Shown: positions 9,782-19,083, counted from the first letter of the stretch. The stretch: 64,000 nt of DNA from an uncultured Sphingomonas sp. (GCF_936927845.1 NZ_CAKZHV010000057.1:173292-237291), one strand, 5' to 3'. A program made the numbers and translations. Notes: a model not told the origin generated them from the sequence alone.

Positions 9782-10084
9782 CTATTCGAGCAGCTTGGGC
9801 CCTTCCTTCTGCAACTTCGCGCGTAGTTGCTCGCCGAACATCGACAGGAAACCGGGTAGCTCGAACGAGGCGTGGACGTTGCTGTCGCCCACGTCGAGGC
9901 GCACCGCGACACGCTGGCCCATGCCCTCCGCGACGAAATGGAGCGTGTCGCCGGTCCACTGATGCTCGGCGACGTGACCGCCGGGGATGAAACCAGCCAG
10001 CTTGCCGAAGCCGCCCTCGATCCGCTGCTTCGCCGCGGCCTTGCCCAACCGGTGCGGCAGGTCGACTTCGATCGGCTGGGTCAT
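9782..10084 (-). CDS. Polyhydroxyalkanoic acid system family protein
   Basis: A 100-residue protein of the PHA-granule-region type: a short N-terminal basic helix (HRLGKAAAKQRIEGG), then alternating strands (WTGDTLHFVAEGMGQRVAVR) and a C-terminal amphipathic helix (FGEQLRAKLQKEGPKLLE). The family is named for its proximity to polyhydroxyalkanoate genes, and its function is unproven. The ATG overlaps the stop of the upstream VOC gene by four bases (ATGA), so the two are translationally coupled. No PHA synthase or phasin gene is nearby. Confidence 0.7.
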   Translation of the reverse strand: MTQPIEVDLPHRLGKAAAKQRIEGGFGKLAGFIPGGHVAEHQWTGDTLHFVAEGMGQRVAVRLDVGDSNVHASFELPGFLSMFGEQLRAKLQKEGPKLLE

Positions 10085-10515
10085 GACGGCGTCTCCTCGG
10101 TCGCGAACAACATGGCGTCATCGGCGAACGCCTTGAACTCCAGCGCGTTGCCCGAAGGATCGCGGAAGAACATCGTCGCCTGTTGGCCGACCTGGCCCTT
10201 GAAGCGGACGTGCGGTTCGATGCCGAAGGTCACGCCCGCGGCGCTGACTCGGTCGGCGAGCGCCTGCCAGTCGGACATGGTCAGCACGACGCCAAAGTGC
10301 GGCACGGGCACATGGTGACCATCGATCGCATTCTCGACCATGACAGGTTTGGCCGCCGGATCAAGGTGGGCGACGATCTGATGCCCCATCAGGTCGAAAT
10401 CGATCCACTGCGCGCTCGATCGCCCCTCGCCGCAGCCGAGCACGCCGGCGTAGAAGGCACGCGCCGCGGCAAGATCGTGAACGGGAAAGGCAAGGTGGAA
10501 TGGCCTGAGTGTCAT
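10081..10515 (-). CDS. VOC (glyoxalase/extradiol dioxygenase) family protein
   Basis: A 144-residue vicinal-oxygen-chelate fold protein with two beta-alpha-beta-beta-beta halves. The first is RPFHLAFPVHDLAAARAFY...GC, the second PHFGVVLTMSDWQALADRV...RDPSGNALEFKAF. Putative metal ligands are the first-strand His (FHLAFPV), the His of PHFGV and the Glu of ALEFK, as in glyoxalase I and extradiol dioxygenases. The substrate is unknown. The start is taken at 10515 (MTLRPFHL); an ATG at 10521 adds two residues. It heads a two-gene operon with the PHA-type protein and is divergent from lnt. Confidence 0.8.
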   Translation of the reverse strand: MTLRPFHLAFPVHDLAAARAFYAGVLGCGEGRSSAQWIDFDLMGHQIVAHLDPAAKPVMVENAIDGHHVPVPHFGVVLTMSDWQALADRVSAAGVTFGIEPHVRFKGQVGQQATMFFRDPSGNALEFKAFADDAMLFATEETPS

Positions 10516-10662
10516 GCCCATATGCTACAGCGTAGATGCGGGCGCGTCACTCGCTTGTTGCAAGCCGGAACGAGGTGCTTGTGCGGGGCGAGCCGCTCGC
10601 CCAAACAGCCGCGACGTGCCGCCTGCCGCCACTCGGTCGGGCGGTGATCCGAGGAACTCCGA

Positions 10663-12204
10663 TTGTTCGCATTGCTTACCCGTCGCCCTGCTCTTTCTGC
10701 CCTGTTGCTGGGCGCAGCGGCCGCGTGCGGGTTCGCGCCGCTGCAACTCTGGATGCTGACGCTCGCCTGCTTCGCAGGCTGGATGTGGCTGGTGCACGCG
10801 GCGCCGACGTGGAAGGCGGCGCTGTGGCGCGGCTGGGTGTTCGGGGTCGGCCATTTCACGATCAACGACAATTGGTTTCAGCATTCGTTCGATTTTCAGG
10901 ACAAGATGCCGCCGGTGCTCGGCTATGTCGCGCCGCTCGCGCTCGCCTTGTACCTGGCCGTATATCCGATGATCGCGGCGGGGATCGCGTGGCGCTTTCG
11001 CCAGCAACGCATCGACTACGCCTGGGTGCTGCTGTTCGCTGCGGCGTGGATCGCCACCGAGTGGGTGCGAAGCTGGATGTTCACCGGCTATGCCTGGGAT
11101 CCGCTCGGCGTCATCTGGGTGCCGGTGCAGCCCGCCGCGGCGCTGGCACGGTGGGTCGGCACCTATGGTCTGTCGGGGTTGACGATCGCGCTGGCGGGTG
11201 CGGCGCTGGTGCTGTCGCGGCGATCGGCGCTGGTGGCCGCCGGCGGCGTCGTGGCGGCGCTGCTGATCGCGCAAGCGTTCAGCTATCGCAGCGCTGCACC
11301 TCGCCTCGGCCCGACGACCCCGCGCATCGTCGTCGTCCAGCCCAACGTCGCGCAGGACCAGCGCGGCGAGAGCGATGGCGAAATGATGCTGCGGCGCTTG
11401 TCCGCGCTTTCCGGTCGTCCCGGCGCTGCGCCGCGGCTGGTGCTATGGCCTGAGGGTGTGGTGCGCGACTTCGTCGAGGACGGTTACCCCTACTGGGTGT
11501 ACGGCGATCGCAGCCCCGCCGTCATTCGCGAGCGCATGGCCGCGCTGCTCGGCCCGCGTGACCTGCTGCTGACGGGCGGCACCGCGCTGACCTTTGATCG
11601 CTCGGGCGACATCGCCGCTGGCTATAATTCGGTGTTCGCGATCTCGCCCGACGCGCGCATCACCGCGCGCTACGACAAGGCGCATCTCGTCCCCTACGGC
11701 GAATATCTGCCGATGCCATGGCTGTTGAAGCCGCTCGGCCTCGCGCGACTGGTGCCGGGCGACGTCGACTTCCTGCCCGGGCCCGGGCCGCGGACGCTCC
11801 ACACCGCCGGCTTCGGCGCGATCGGCGTCCAGATCTGCTACGAGATCATCTTCTCGGGCCGGGTGATCGATCCCGCGCATCGCCCGCGGCTGTTGTTCAA
11901 TCCGTCGAACGATGCATGGTTCGGCCGCTGGGGGCCACCGCAGCATCTGGCGCAGGCACGGATGCGCGCGATCGAGGAAGGATTGCCGATCGTGCGCGCG
12001 ACGCCCAATGGCATCTCCGCGGTGATCGCCGCGGACGGCGCGCTGCTCGCCACCGTGCCGCACATGCAGGCGGGCGCGATCGAGGCCGCGCTGCCGCCCG
12101 CGTCCGCGCCGACGTTGTTCTCCCGCCTGGGTAATCTCGCGGCGGGCGCGACCGCGCTCCTGCTCGTCCTCGCTGCCCTTGTCCTACGCCGCCGGGCGCG
12201 ATAG
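10663..12204 (+). CDS. lnt: Apolipoprotein N-acyltransferase Lnt
   Basis: A 513-residue inner-membrane enzyme that adds the third acyl chain to lipoproteins. Several membrane helices fill residues 1-210, followed by a periplasmic nitrilase-type domain with the complete triad E264 (LWPEG), K339 (RYDKAHLVPYGEYLP) and C392 (VQICYEI). The last helix is near the C-terminus. The start codon is TTG at 10663, supported by GAGGAA ending six bases upstream; no ATG fits the N-terminus. metK follows after 47 bases. Substrates made in this window include BamD and several small lipoproteins. Confidence 0.95.
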   Translation: MFALLTRRPALSALLLGAAAACGFAPLQLWMLTLACFAGWMWLVHAAPTWKAALWRGWVFGVGHFTINDNWFQHSFDFQDKMPPVLGYVAPLALALYLAVYPMIAAGIAWRFRQQRIDYAWVLLFAAAWIATEWVRSWMFTGYAWDPLGVIWVPVQPAAALARWVGTYGLSGLTIALAGAALVLSRRSALVAAGGVVAALLIAQAFSYRSAAPRLGPTTPRIVVVQPNVAQDQRGESDGEMMLRRLSALSGRPGAAPRLVLWPEGVVRDFVEDGYPYWVYGDRSPAVIRERMAALLGPRDLLLTGGTALTFDRSGDIAAGYNSVFAISPDARITARYDKAHLVPYGEYLPMPWLLKPLGLARLVPGDVDFLPGPGPRTLHTAGFGAIGVQICYEIIFSGRVIDPAHRPRLLFNPSNDAWFGRWGPPQHLAQARMRAIEEGLPIVRATPNGISAVIAADGALLATVPHMQAGAIEAALPPASAPTLFSRLGNLAAGATALLLVLAALVLRRRAR

Positions 12205-12209
12205 GGGTC

Positions 12210-12229
12210 ACTTAAAGCTATCTTTATAT
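12210..12229 (+). promoter_or_regulatory. SahR-like operator upstream of metK
   Basis: ACTTAAAGCTATCTTTATAT matches 17 of 20 positions of the perfect palindrome upstream of the ArsR-methyltransferase gene (22043-22062), including the whole right half TATCTTTATAT. It ends 22 bases before the metK ATG, between lnt and metK, where a repressor could block metK transcription. The matching is seen directly. The link to a SahR-type regulator is inference, supported by the shared pathway (SAM synthesis and homocysteine remethylation). Confidence 0.65.
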
Positions 12230-12251
12230 CGTTATCTGCTGCGGAGCTTTC

Positions 12252-13472
<1,221 letters not shown>

Positions 13473-13493
13473 GCCAGTCTCTGGCGGGATAAT

Positions 13494-13532
13494 GAAAGCC
13501 CTTCGCTATCGGCATGATGGCGGAGGGCTTTC
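13494..13532. terminator. Bidirectional terminator between metK and PAP2 gene
   Basis: GAAAGCCCT (13494-13502) pairs with AGGGCTTTC (13524-13532), extended by CGC/GCG inside. The A-rich left and T-rich right ends of the stem let it act in both directions for two converging genes. Confidence 0.75.
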
Positions 13533-13536
13533 GTGT

Positions 13537-14124
13537 TTAGCGTTGGCGTTCGGCGATGACGCGCGCGACGCGGTCCACCATCTGCCCGGCAATGCGCTCC
13601 GACAGCCATCCGACTGCCGCCCCGCTCAGCACGTCGGTGAGGTAATGCGCGCCGCGCGGCACCTGCGTCGCGCCCGCCACCCCGGCGATCACGCGCGAAG
13701 GCACGGCATAGCGGGGAGCTTCGTGCGCCACCGCCTGTGCGACCGCGACCGCGCCGGCGGTATGGCCCGATGGAAACGCATTTTCCGCCTTGTCGTCGGT
13801 GCCGCTGCCGGGGCTGATCGCGGGCTGGTCCTCGACCGCGTTCGGGCGCAGACGATCGACGCTGCCTTTCAGCACCGTCTTGGCGGCATTCGCGACCAGA
13901 TGCGCGGCAAGCATCCGCGCACCAGTGCGAGCCAACGCCGGTCGTCGGAACAGGATGCCAGCGGCCACGGTCGCCCCGCTGATGATCATGAGCGGCATCT
14001 CGTCGGCCAGCTTGCACAACGGCGTCAGCGCGCCGACGATCGCGCTGTTCTTCCATCCGAGCACGGGTTCGAGCAACCGGTGCTCGGTCACCGCCGCCTG
14101 CTCGATCGCGCGCCCGACGCTCAT
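13537..14124 (-). CDS. PAP2-family membrane phosphatase
   Basis: A 195-residue type 2 phosphatidic-acid-phosphatase-like protein. The three catalytic signatures are KGSVDRLRP (K-x6-R-P), FPSGHTAG (the PSGH motif) and VPRGAHYLTDVLSG (the R-x3-H-x3-D part). Hydrophobic helices around them fit an inner-membrane lipid phosphatase, acting for example on undecaprenyl-PP or phosphatidate; the substrate is unknown. The ATG at 14124 overlaps the stop of the upstream FNT transporter gene as ATGA, so the two are translationally coupled. Confidence 0.85.
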   Translation of the reverse strand: MSVGRAIEQAAVTEHRLLEPVLGWKNSAIVGALTPLCKLADEMPLMIISGATVAAGILFRRPALARTGARMLAAHLVANAAKTVLKGSVDRLRPNAVEDQPAISPGSGTDDKAENAFPSGHTAGAVAVAQAVAHEAPRYAVPSRVIAGVAGATQVPRGAHYLTDVLSGAAVGWLSERIAGQMVDRVARVIAERQR

Positions 14125-14957
14125 CGGTCCGATCCTCCGTCGGGCATCTCGGGCCGCACCTGCCCGTGCGCCAACACCGCGAACAGCCCTGCTCCGCCGA
14201 CCAGATTGCCGATCACCGCCGGTGCGATCTGCACCAGCAACGCCCGTGCGAGATCGATGTGGCCGCTCCACAAAAGGGTGAATGCCTCCGCCGATCCGAC
14301 CACCGAATGGCTCAACCCCGTGATACCCACGGCATAAGTGACGGCGAAGATGACGAGAAACGACTGCTCGCGCGCGTTGGGGAGCATCCAGGCGATGGAG
14401 GCGATCATGAAACCGGCCGGGATCGCGGTCCAGAAGGTCGACCCCGCGTCGTGGCGCAGGATCACCTCCGACACGCTCACCATCCCATCTCGCAACGACG
14501 GATCGAGCATCGGCAGGTGCGTCAGCGCCAGCGTCGTCAGCGCCGTGCCGGCGAGATTGGCGAGAATGACCAGCGCCCATAGCCGTAGCGTGCGCTTCAA
14601 CGTCCACATCGACGGGCGCGTAACGAGCGGCAGCATCGCGGTGATCGTCGACTCGGTGAAGAATTGCATGCGGCCGAGGATCACGATCACGAAGCCGATC
14701 GGGTAGCCGAGCGAGACGACCAGGGTCCGCCAAGGGGTGTCGCCGATGCTGGCGTGCAAGGCCGCTTCGGCGAGCAGCGACGCGTTGATCGCGAACCCCG
14801 CGGCCAGCCCCGACCACAACAGCGATGCGGCGGGGCGATTGACCTCCTCCTCGCCCTCCTCGCGCACGGCACGGTGCACCTCCTTGGCGTCGGCGGCCTT
14901 GAGTTCTTCGATCTCTTGGCGTTCGTCGTTGGGCTCGGAAGGGTCAGGCTTTGACAT
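14121..14957 (-). CDS. Formate/nitrite transporter (FNT) family protein
   Basis: A 278-residue channel protein of the YfdC/FNT type. A charged, Glu-rich N-terminal segment (residues 1-45) precedes six hydrophobic helices, including LWSGLAAGFAINASLLAEAA and VGITGLSHSVVGSAEAFTLL, which carries the family's central-pore region. Members conduct small monocarboxylates, nitrite or hydrosulfide; the closest described type here (YfdC-like) has no firm substrate. The start is the ATG giving MSKPDPSEPN; upstream in-frame codons give non-family residues. It is coupled to the PAP2 phosphatase and divergent from trmB. Confidence 0.82.
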   Translation of the reverse strand: MSKPDPSEPNDERQEIEELKAADAKEVHRAVREEGEEEVNRPAASLLWSGLAAGFAINASLLAEAALHASIGDTPWRTLVVSLGYPIGFVIVILGRMQFFTESTITAMLPLVTRPSMWTLKRTLRLWALVILANLAGTALTTLALTHLPMLDPSLRDGMVSVSEVILRHDAGSTFWTAIPAGFMIASIAWMLPNAREQSFLVIFAVTYAVGITGLSHSVVGSAEAFTLLWSGHIDLARALLVQIAPAVIGNLVGGAGLFAVLAHGQVRPEMPDGGSDR

Positions 14958-15130
14958 TGCTCCTGAACAAGCGACGGGGTTCAGGGTTGCAGTGCTGCCG
15001 TATCGAGGCCGAGCGGGTTGGCCAGCAGTGCGCAACCATCGACGACGCAGGCTGCTTTGCTCCTCCTGGTTCGAGCCGCCCTCGTTTTGGCCCGTTCCGT
15101 TTTTCCAGCACAGCGGTTAGGCGCGCGCAG

Positions 15131-15811
15131 ATGAACGATCCCACCACGATCCGCCGGCTATACGGACGCCGGCAAGGCCATGTGTTGCGCGCGGGACAGG
15201 CCGCGCTTGTCGACGAGATGCTGCCGCGCGTTGCGGTACCCGATGACGGCCCCCTCACTGCCGAACGGTTGTTCGGCGATGCGCGCGCGATGCAGGTGGA
15301 GATCGGCTTCGGCGCGGGCGAGCATCTGGCCGAACAGGCGAAGGCTGCGCCGGGCACCGGCTTCATCGGCTGCGAGCCGTTCCTGAACGGTGTGGTCGGC
15401 GCACTGGGGCACATCCGCGATGGCACGCTTGGCAATGTCCGCGTCCACATGGGCGACGCGCTCGACGTGATCGAGCGTCTGCCCGACGAGAGCCTGGAGC
15501 GTGTCTACCTGCTCCATCCTGATCCCTGGCCCAAGGCGCGCCATGCCAAGCGGCGGATGATCAACCACGGACCGCTCGACCTGGTCGCCGCCAAGCTGAA
15601 GCCGGGGGCGGAGTTCCGACTCGGCACCGACGATGAGATTTACTGTCGCTGGGCGATGATGATCATGAACCAGCGCCGCGACTTCGTGTGGGCCGCACAG
15701 AGCCCGCGCGACTTTCTGGAGCGACCCCATGACTGGCCCGAGACGCGCTACGAGCGCAAGGCGCGCCGCTACGGGCACGAAGTCTGGTATTTCCGCTATC
15801 TGCGTGTCTGA
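15131..15811 (+). CDS. trmB: tRNA (guanosine(46)-N7)-methyltransferase TrmB
   Basis: A 226-residue SAM-dependent enzyme forming m7G46 in tRNA. The SAM-binding strand is QVEIGFGAGEHL, and the catalytic/tRNA-binding motif is LLHPDPWPKARHAKRR followed by the RPHDWPETRYERKA tail, all typical of TrmB. The N-terminal RRLYGRRQGH is the family's start, so the ATG at 15131 is chosen over in-frame codons further upstream. In related genomes trmB follows metK; here the PAP2/FNT pair lies between them. Confidence 0.94.
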   Translation: MNDPTTIRRLYGRRQGHVLRAGQAALVDEMLPRVAVPDDGPLTAERLFGDARAMQVEIGFGAGEHLAEQAKAAPGTGFIGCEPFLNGVVGALGHIRDGTLGNVRVHMGDALDVIERLPDESLERVYLLHPDPWPKARHAKRRMINHGPLDLVAAKLKPGAEFRLGTDDEIYCRWAMMIMNQRRDFVWAAQSPRDFLERPHDWPETRYERKARRYGHEVWYFRYLRV

Positions 15812-15829
15812 ACCCGGGGGAGGCTTTCC

Positions 15830-15857
15830 GGGTGAGCGGCCATCGCGCCGCTCACCC
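15830..15857 (+). terminator. Hairpin downstream of trmB
   Basis: GGGTGAGCGGC (15830-15840) and GCCGCTCACCC (15847-15857) form an 11-bp perfect stem with a six-base loop, 18 bases after the trmB stop. No T run follows, so termination strength is uncertain. Confidence 0.55.
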
Positions 15858-15948
15858 CCCTTGCAACGCCGGTCCGACCGGCGACATCCTCCTGCGCGCA
15901 TTATTATGGCTTGCGGCTAAGATGGTCGCCTAGACGAGCGCGAGACCA

Positions 15949-15975
15949 AAAAAAAGGCCGGGAAGACCCGGCCTG
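15949..15975 (-). terminator. Rho-independent terminator of the methionine operon
   Basis: Read on the minus strand, AGGCCGGG and CCCGGCCT form an 8-bp stem with a four-base loop, directly followed by eight T residues (complement of the A run at 15949-15956). It is the first strong terminator after the DUF2256 gene and probably ends the sahR-metF-metH transcript. Confidence 0.85.
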
Positions 15976-16096
15976 TGAAAGTTTTTAGGAGAGGATGCCT
16001 GAAAGGCCCGATCCTTGTGCATCGCAGCAGCAATCGACGCAAGTGCAATGTCATCGCTGTCAGGATGCAAATTCTGCAACCGCAGCCTTTCTGTTG

Positions 16097-16246
16097 CTAA
16101 CGTCTCGCAGAACCAGCGTCGCGACGGCAGCGGTCGGAACAGTAAAGGACATTGTCCCAGTCGCGCTCCCACTTCTTGCGCCACGCAAATGGCCGTTCGC
16201 ATACCGGGCAGGTTTTGGTGGGGAGGTTTAGCTTCTTGTGCGCCAT
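16097..16246 (-). CDS. DUF2256 domain-containing zinc-ribbon-like protein
   Basis: A 49-residue protein with the family pattern K-x-N-L-P-x-K-x-C-P-x-C then RPFAWRKKW and W-D-x-V-x-Y-C-S-x-R-C-R. Four cysteines (C13, C16, C36, C40) likely bind one zinc. The function is unknown; in other genomes the domain often lies near photolyase/cryptochrome-type genes, which are not present here. The start MAHKKLNLP at 16246 lies 22 bases after the metH C-terminal gene, so it is probably the last gene of the methionine operon. Confidence 0.82.
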   Translation of the reverse strand: MAHKKLNLPTKTCPVCERPFAWRKKWERDWDNVLYCSDRCRRDAGSARR

Positions 16247-16268
16247 CGCTCCGCCCAACGCGCGAAGG

Positions 16269-18941
16269 TCAGTCGAGGTTCGGGCGCAGCAAGCGGGTGG
16301 CGCGCTCGCGGTCGACGCCGAGACGATGCGCATAATCCTCCAACTGGTCCTCACCGATCCGCGCGACACCGAAATATTCCGCCTGCGCGTGCCCGAAGTA
16401 GAACCCGCTCACCGCCGCGGTCGGCAGCATCGCAAAACTCTCGGTCAACTCCAGCCCCGCGTTCGCATCGGCGTTCAACAGGTCGAACAACGTACGCTTG
16501 AGCGAATGCTCGGGACACGCCGGATAGCCGGGCGCAGGGCGGATGCCGCGATATTGTTCGCGCACCAGCGCCTCGTTGGTCAGTTGCTCATCGGGAGCGT
16601 ACCCCCACAACTCGGTGCGGACGTGCTGGTGCAGCCGTTCGGCGAACGCCTCGGCCAGGCGGTCGGCCAGCGCCTTGAGCAGGATGTCGTTATAATCGTC
16701 GTGCGCCGCCTTGTACGCTGCCAGATGCGGTTCGATACCGTGGATGCCGACCGCAAAGCCGCCGATCCAGTCGCCCGCGGGATCTATGAAGTCGGCCAGG
16801 CACATGTTGGCGCGGCCCTCTCGCTTGGCGATCTGCTGGCGCAGGAACGGCAGCCGGGTCGAATGTTCGTCGCGGCGGTCGAGATTGGGGACGCTGAACC
16901 CTGCCGGGATGGCCGCGCCATCGGGGCTGCGGTGCGCCTCGGCGTGGCGATCGTGCACCCAGACGTCGTCGTCGTGACGGTGGCACGGCCACAGCCCGGC
17001 AACGCCGCGCGCGGTCAGCCACTTTTCGGACACGATGCGGTCGAGCATCGCGCGCGCGTCCTCGTACAAACCCGTGGCGCTTTCCCCGACGATCTCGTCC
17101 GACAGGATAGCCGGGTAGGTGCCGGCGAGTTCCCAGGCGCGGAAGAAGGGCGTCCAATCGATGTAGCCGACCAGATCGGCGAGGCCCCAATCGTCGAACA
17201 CGTGGACGCCCGGTTGGCGCACCGCCGGTGCCTTCATCGCCATGTCGGCCTTGAACCCGCGGCGGCGGGCCTCGGCGAGCGGTAGCAGCGCATTCTGCCC
17301 CTTGCCCTCGCGCGCGTCGCGCACTGCCTGATAATCGGCCGCGACCTGCGCCACGTACGGGTCGCGCTGCGTATTCGACACCAATGTCGTCGCGACGCCG
17401 ACCGCGCGGCTGGCGTCGAGCACGTGGACAACCGGGCCTTGATATGCGGGTGAAATGCGCAGCGCGGTGTGGACCTTGCTGGTGGTTGCGCCGCCGATCA
17501 GCAGTGGCATCGACATGCCGCTGCGTTGCATCTCCTCGGCGACCGTCACCATCTCGTCGAGGCTTGGCGTGATGAGGCCCGACAGACCGATCATGTCGGC
17601 GTCATTCTCGTTCGCCGCTTCCAGGATCTTCGACCACGGCACCATCACGCCCAGGTCGACGACCTCGAAGCCGTTGCACTGGAGCACGACGCCGACGATG
17701 TTCTTGCCGATGTCATGCACGTCGCCCTTGACGGTCGCCATGATGATCCGGCCCTTGCCCTTGGCCCCCGGTTCCTTCGCCGCCTCGATGAAGGGCAGCA
17801 GGTGCGCGACCGCCTTTTTCATCACGCGCGCGGACTTGACCACCTGCGGCAGGAACATCTTGCCAGATCCGAACAGGTCGCCGACGACGTTCATCCCGTC
17901 CATCAGCGGCCCCTCGATCACCTCGATCGGGCGCGCGAACGCCTGCCGGCACTCCTCGGTGTCGTCGACGACATGCGCGTCGATGCCCTTGACCAGCGCA
18001 TATTCGAGCCGCTTGGTGACAGGCAGCCCACGCCACTCCGCTGCCTGCTTCTCCGCCACCGCATCGGTGCCGCGGTAGCGTTCTGCCAGCGCGACGAGCC
18101 GATCGCCTGCTTCGGAATCGCGGTTGAGCACCACGTCCTCGCACGCGGTGCGCAGCTCGGGGTCGATCGTGTCGTAGACGTCGAGCTGCCCCGCGTTGAC
18201 GATCGCCATGTCCATGCCCGCGGGGATCGCGTGGTACAGGAACACCGAATGCATCGCGCGGCGCACCGGCTCATTGCCGCGGAAACTGAAGCTCAGGTTC
18301 GACAGCCCGCCCGAGATATGGACGTGCGGGCAGCGCGCCTTGATCTCTCGGCAAGCCTCGATGAAGTCGACACCGTAATTATTGTGCTCCTCGATGCCGG
18401 TCGCGACCGCGAACACATTGGGGTCGAAGATGATGTCCTCGGGCGGGAAGCCGATGCCGGTCAGGAGCTTATAGGCGCGCTCGCAGATCTCGATCTTGCG
18501 ATCCTTGGTGTCCGCCTGCCCCGTCTCGTCGAACGCCATCACGACCGCAGCGGCGCCGTAGTTCATGCACAGTCGCGCGTGATGGAGGAATGCGTCCTCG
18601 CCTTCCTTCATGCTGATCGAATTGACGATCGGCTTGCCCGACACGCATTTCAGCCCGGCCTCGATCACCTCCCATTTCGACGAATCGATCATGATCGGCA
18701 CGCGCGCGATATCGGGTTCGGCCGCGATCAGTTTCAGGAACGTGGTCATCGCCTCGACCGCGTCGAGCAGGCCCTCGTCCATGTTGACGTCGACCACCTG
18801 CGCGCCGTTCTCGACCTGGCTGCGCGCGACCTCGACCGCGCGGGTATAGTCGCCGGCCATGATCATCTTCTTGAACGCCGCCGACCCGGTGACGTTGGTG
18901 CGCTCGCCGACGTTGACGAAATTGGCGGAAGTGTTGGTCAT
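16269..18941 (-). CDS. metH: Methionine synthase, folate/cobalamin/activation part (split MetH)
   Basis: An 890-residue protein carrying the C-terminal modules of cobalamin-dependent methionine synthase. They are the pterin-binding methyl-THF domain (about 1-270), the cobalamin cap (about 300-390), the B12 domain with DVHDIGKN (axial ligand H409), GLSGLITPSLDEM and LLIGGATTSKVHT, and the activation domain with RPAPGYPACPEHS and a SAM-binding region at the end. The homocysteine-binding module is missing and is encoded by the preceding gene. The start is MTNTSANFVNVGERTNVTG, where the folate domain begins. A 142-base gap holding paired repeats separates it from its partner. Two-gene MetH is usual in sphingomonads. 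Confidence 0.95.
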   Translation of the reverse strand: MTNTSANFVNVGERTNVTGSAAFKKMIMAGDYTRAVEVARSQVENGAQVVDVNMDEGLLDAVEAMTTFLKLIAAEPDIARVPIMIDSSKWEVIEAGLKCVSGKPIVNSISMKEGEDAFLHHARLCMNYGAAAVVMAFDETGQADTKDRKIEICERAYKLLTGIGFPPEDIIFDPNVFAVATGIEEHNNYGVDFIEACREIKARCPHVHISGGLSNLSFSFRGNEPVRRAMHSVFLYHAIPAGMDMAIVNAGQLDVYDTIDPELRTACEDVVLNRDSEAGDRLVALAERYRGTDAVAEKQAAEWRGLPVTKRLEYALVKGIDAHVVDDTEECRQAFARPIEVIEGPLMDGMNVVGDLFGSGKMFLPQVVKSARVMKKAVAHLLPFIEAAKEPGAKGKGRIIMATVKGDVHDIGKNIVGVVLQCNGFEVVDLGVMVPWSKILEAANENDADMIGLSGLITPSLDEMVTVAEEMQRSGMSMPLLIGGATTSKVHTALRISPAYQGPVVHVLDASRAVGVATTLVSNTQRDPYVAQVAADYQAVRDAREGKGQNALLPLAEARRRGFKADMAMKAPAVRQPGVHVFDDWGLADLVGYIDWTPFFRAWELAGTYPAILSDEIVGESATGLYEDARAMLDRIVSEKWLTARGVAGLWPCHRHDDDVWVHDRHAEAHRSPDGAAIPAGFSVPNLDRRDEHSTRLPFLRQQIAKREGRANMCLADFIDPAGDWIGGFAVGIHGIEPHLAAYKAAHDDYNDILLKALADRLAEAFAERLHQHVRTELWGYAPDEQLTNEALVREQYRGIRPAPGYPACPEHSLKRTLFDLLNADANAGLELTESFAMLPTAAVSGFYFGHAQAEYFGVARIGEDQLEDYAHRLGVDRERATRLLRPNLD

Positions 18942-18952
18942 CGTGCCTTCTC

Positions 18953-19081
18953 TATCCTCCCCGGCACGGGGAGGGGGACCGTGCGAAGCATGGTGGAGGG
19001 GGGTCGCCGTGAGGAGAGCGTTCGCGGCGCTCCCCCTCCACCAGCCTGCGGCTGGTCCCCCTCCCCGTTTCGGGGAGGATA
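18953..19081. repeat. Inverted pair of REP-like elements inside the metH gap
   Basis: A 50-base arm at 18953-19002 (TATCCTCCCCGGCACGGGGA...) recurs, reversed and complemented, at 19032-19081 with only about seven differences; 29 bases separate the arms. Each arm also has internal hairpins (CTCCCC/GGGGAG and ACCAGCC/GGCTGGT in the right arm). This looks like a BIME-type pair of repetitive extragenic palindromes. It fills nearly the whole space between the two metH genes and could form a long hairpin in the mRNA. Confidence 0.8.
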
Positions 19082-19083
19082 AA

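Noticed and set aside
13537..14817. 426-codon frame running through PAP2 into the FNT gene
   Set aside because: Only its last 195 codons are family-like; the upstream part is a shadow of the FNT gene, and a clear ATG lies at 14124.
15930..16202. 90-codon minus-strand frame ending RPGLPGLFFGLALV
   Set aside because: Its end is a translation of the terminator hairpin and its start overlaps the DUF2256 gene in another frame; more likely non-coding 3' sequence.
16690..17190. Possible frameshift in the metH activation domain suggested by overlapping minus-strand frames
   Set aside because: The main frame reads continuously through the activation domain with conserved segments on both sides, so the overlapping frames are shadows.
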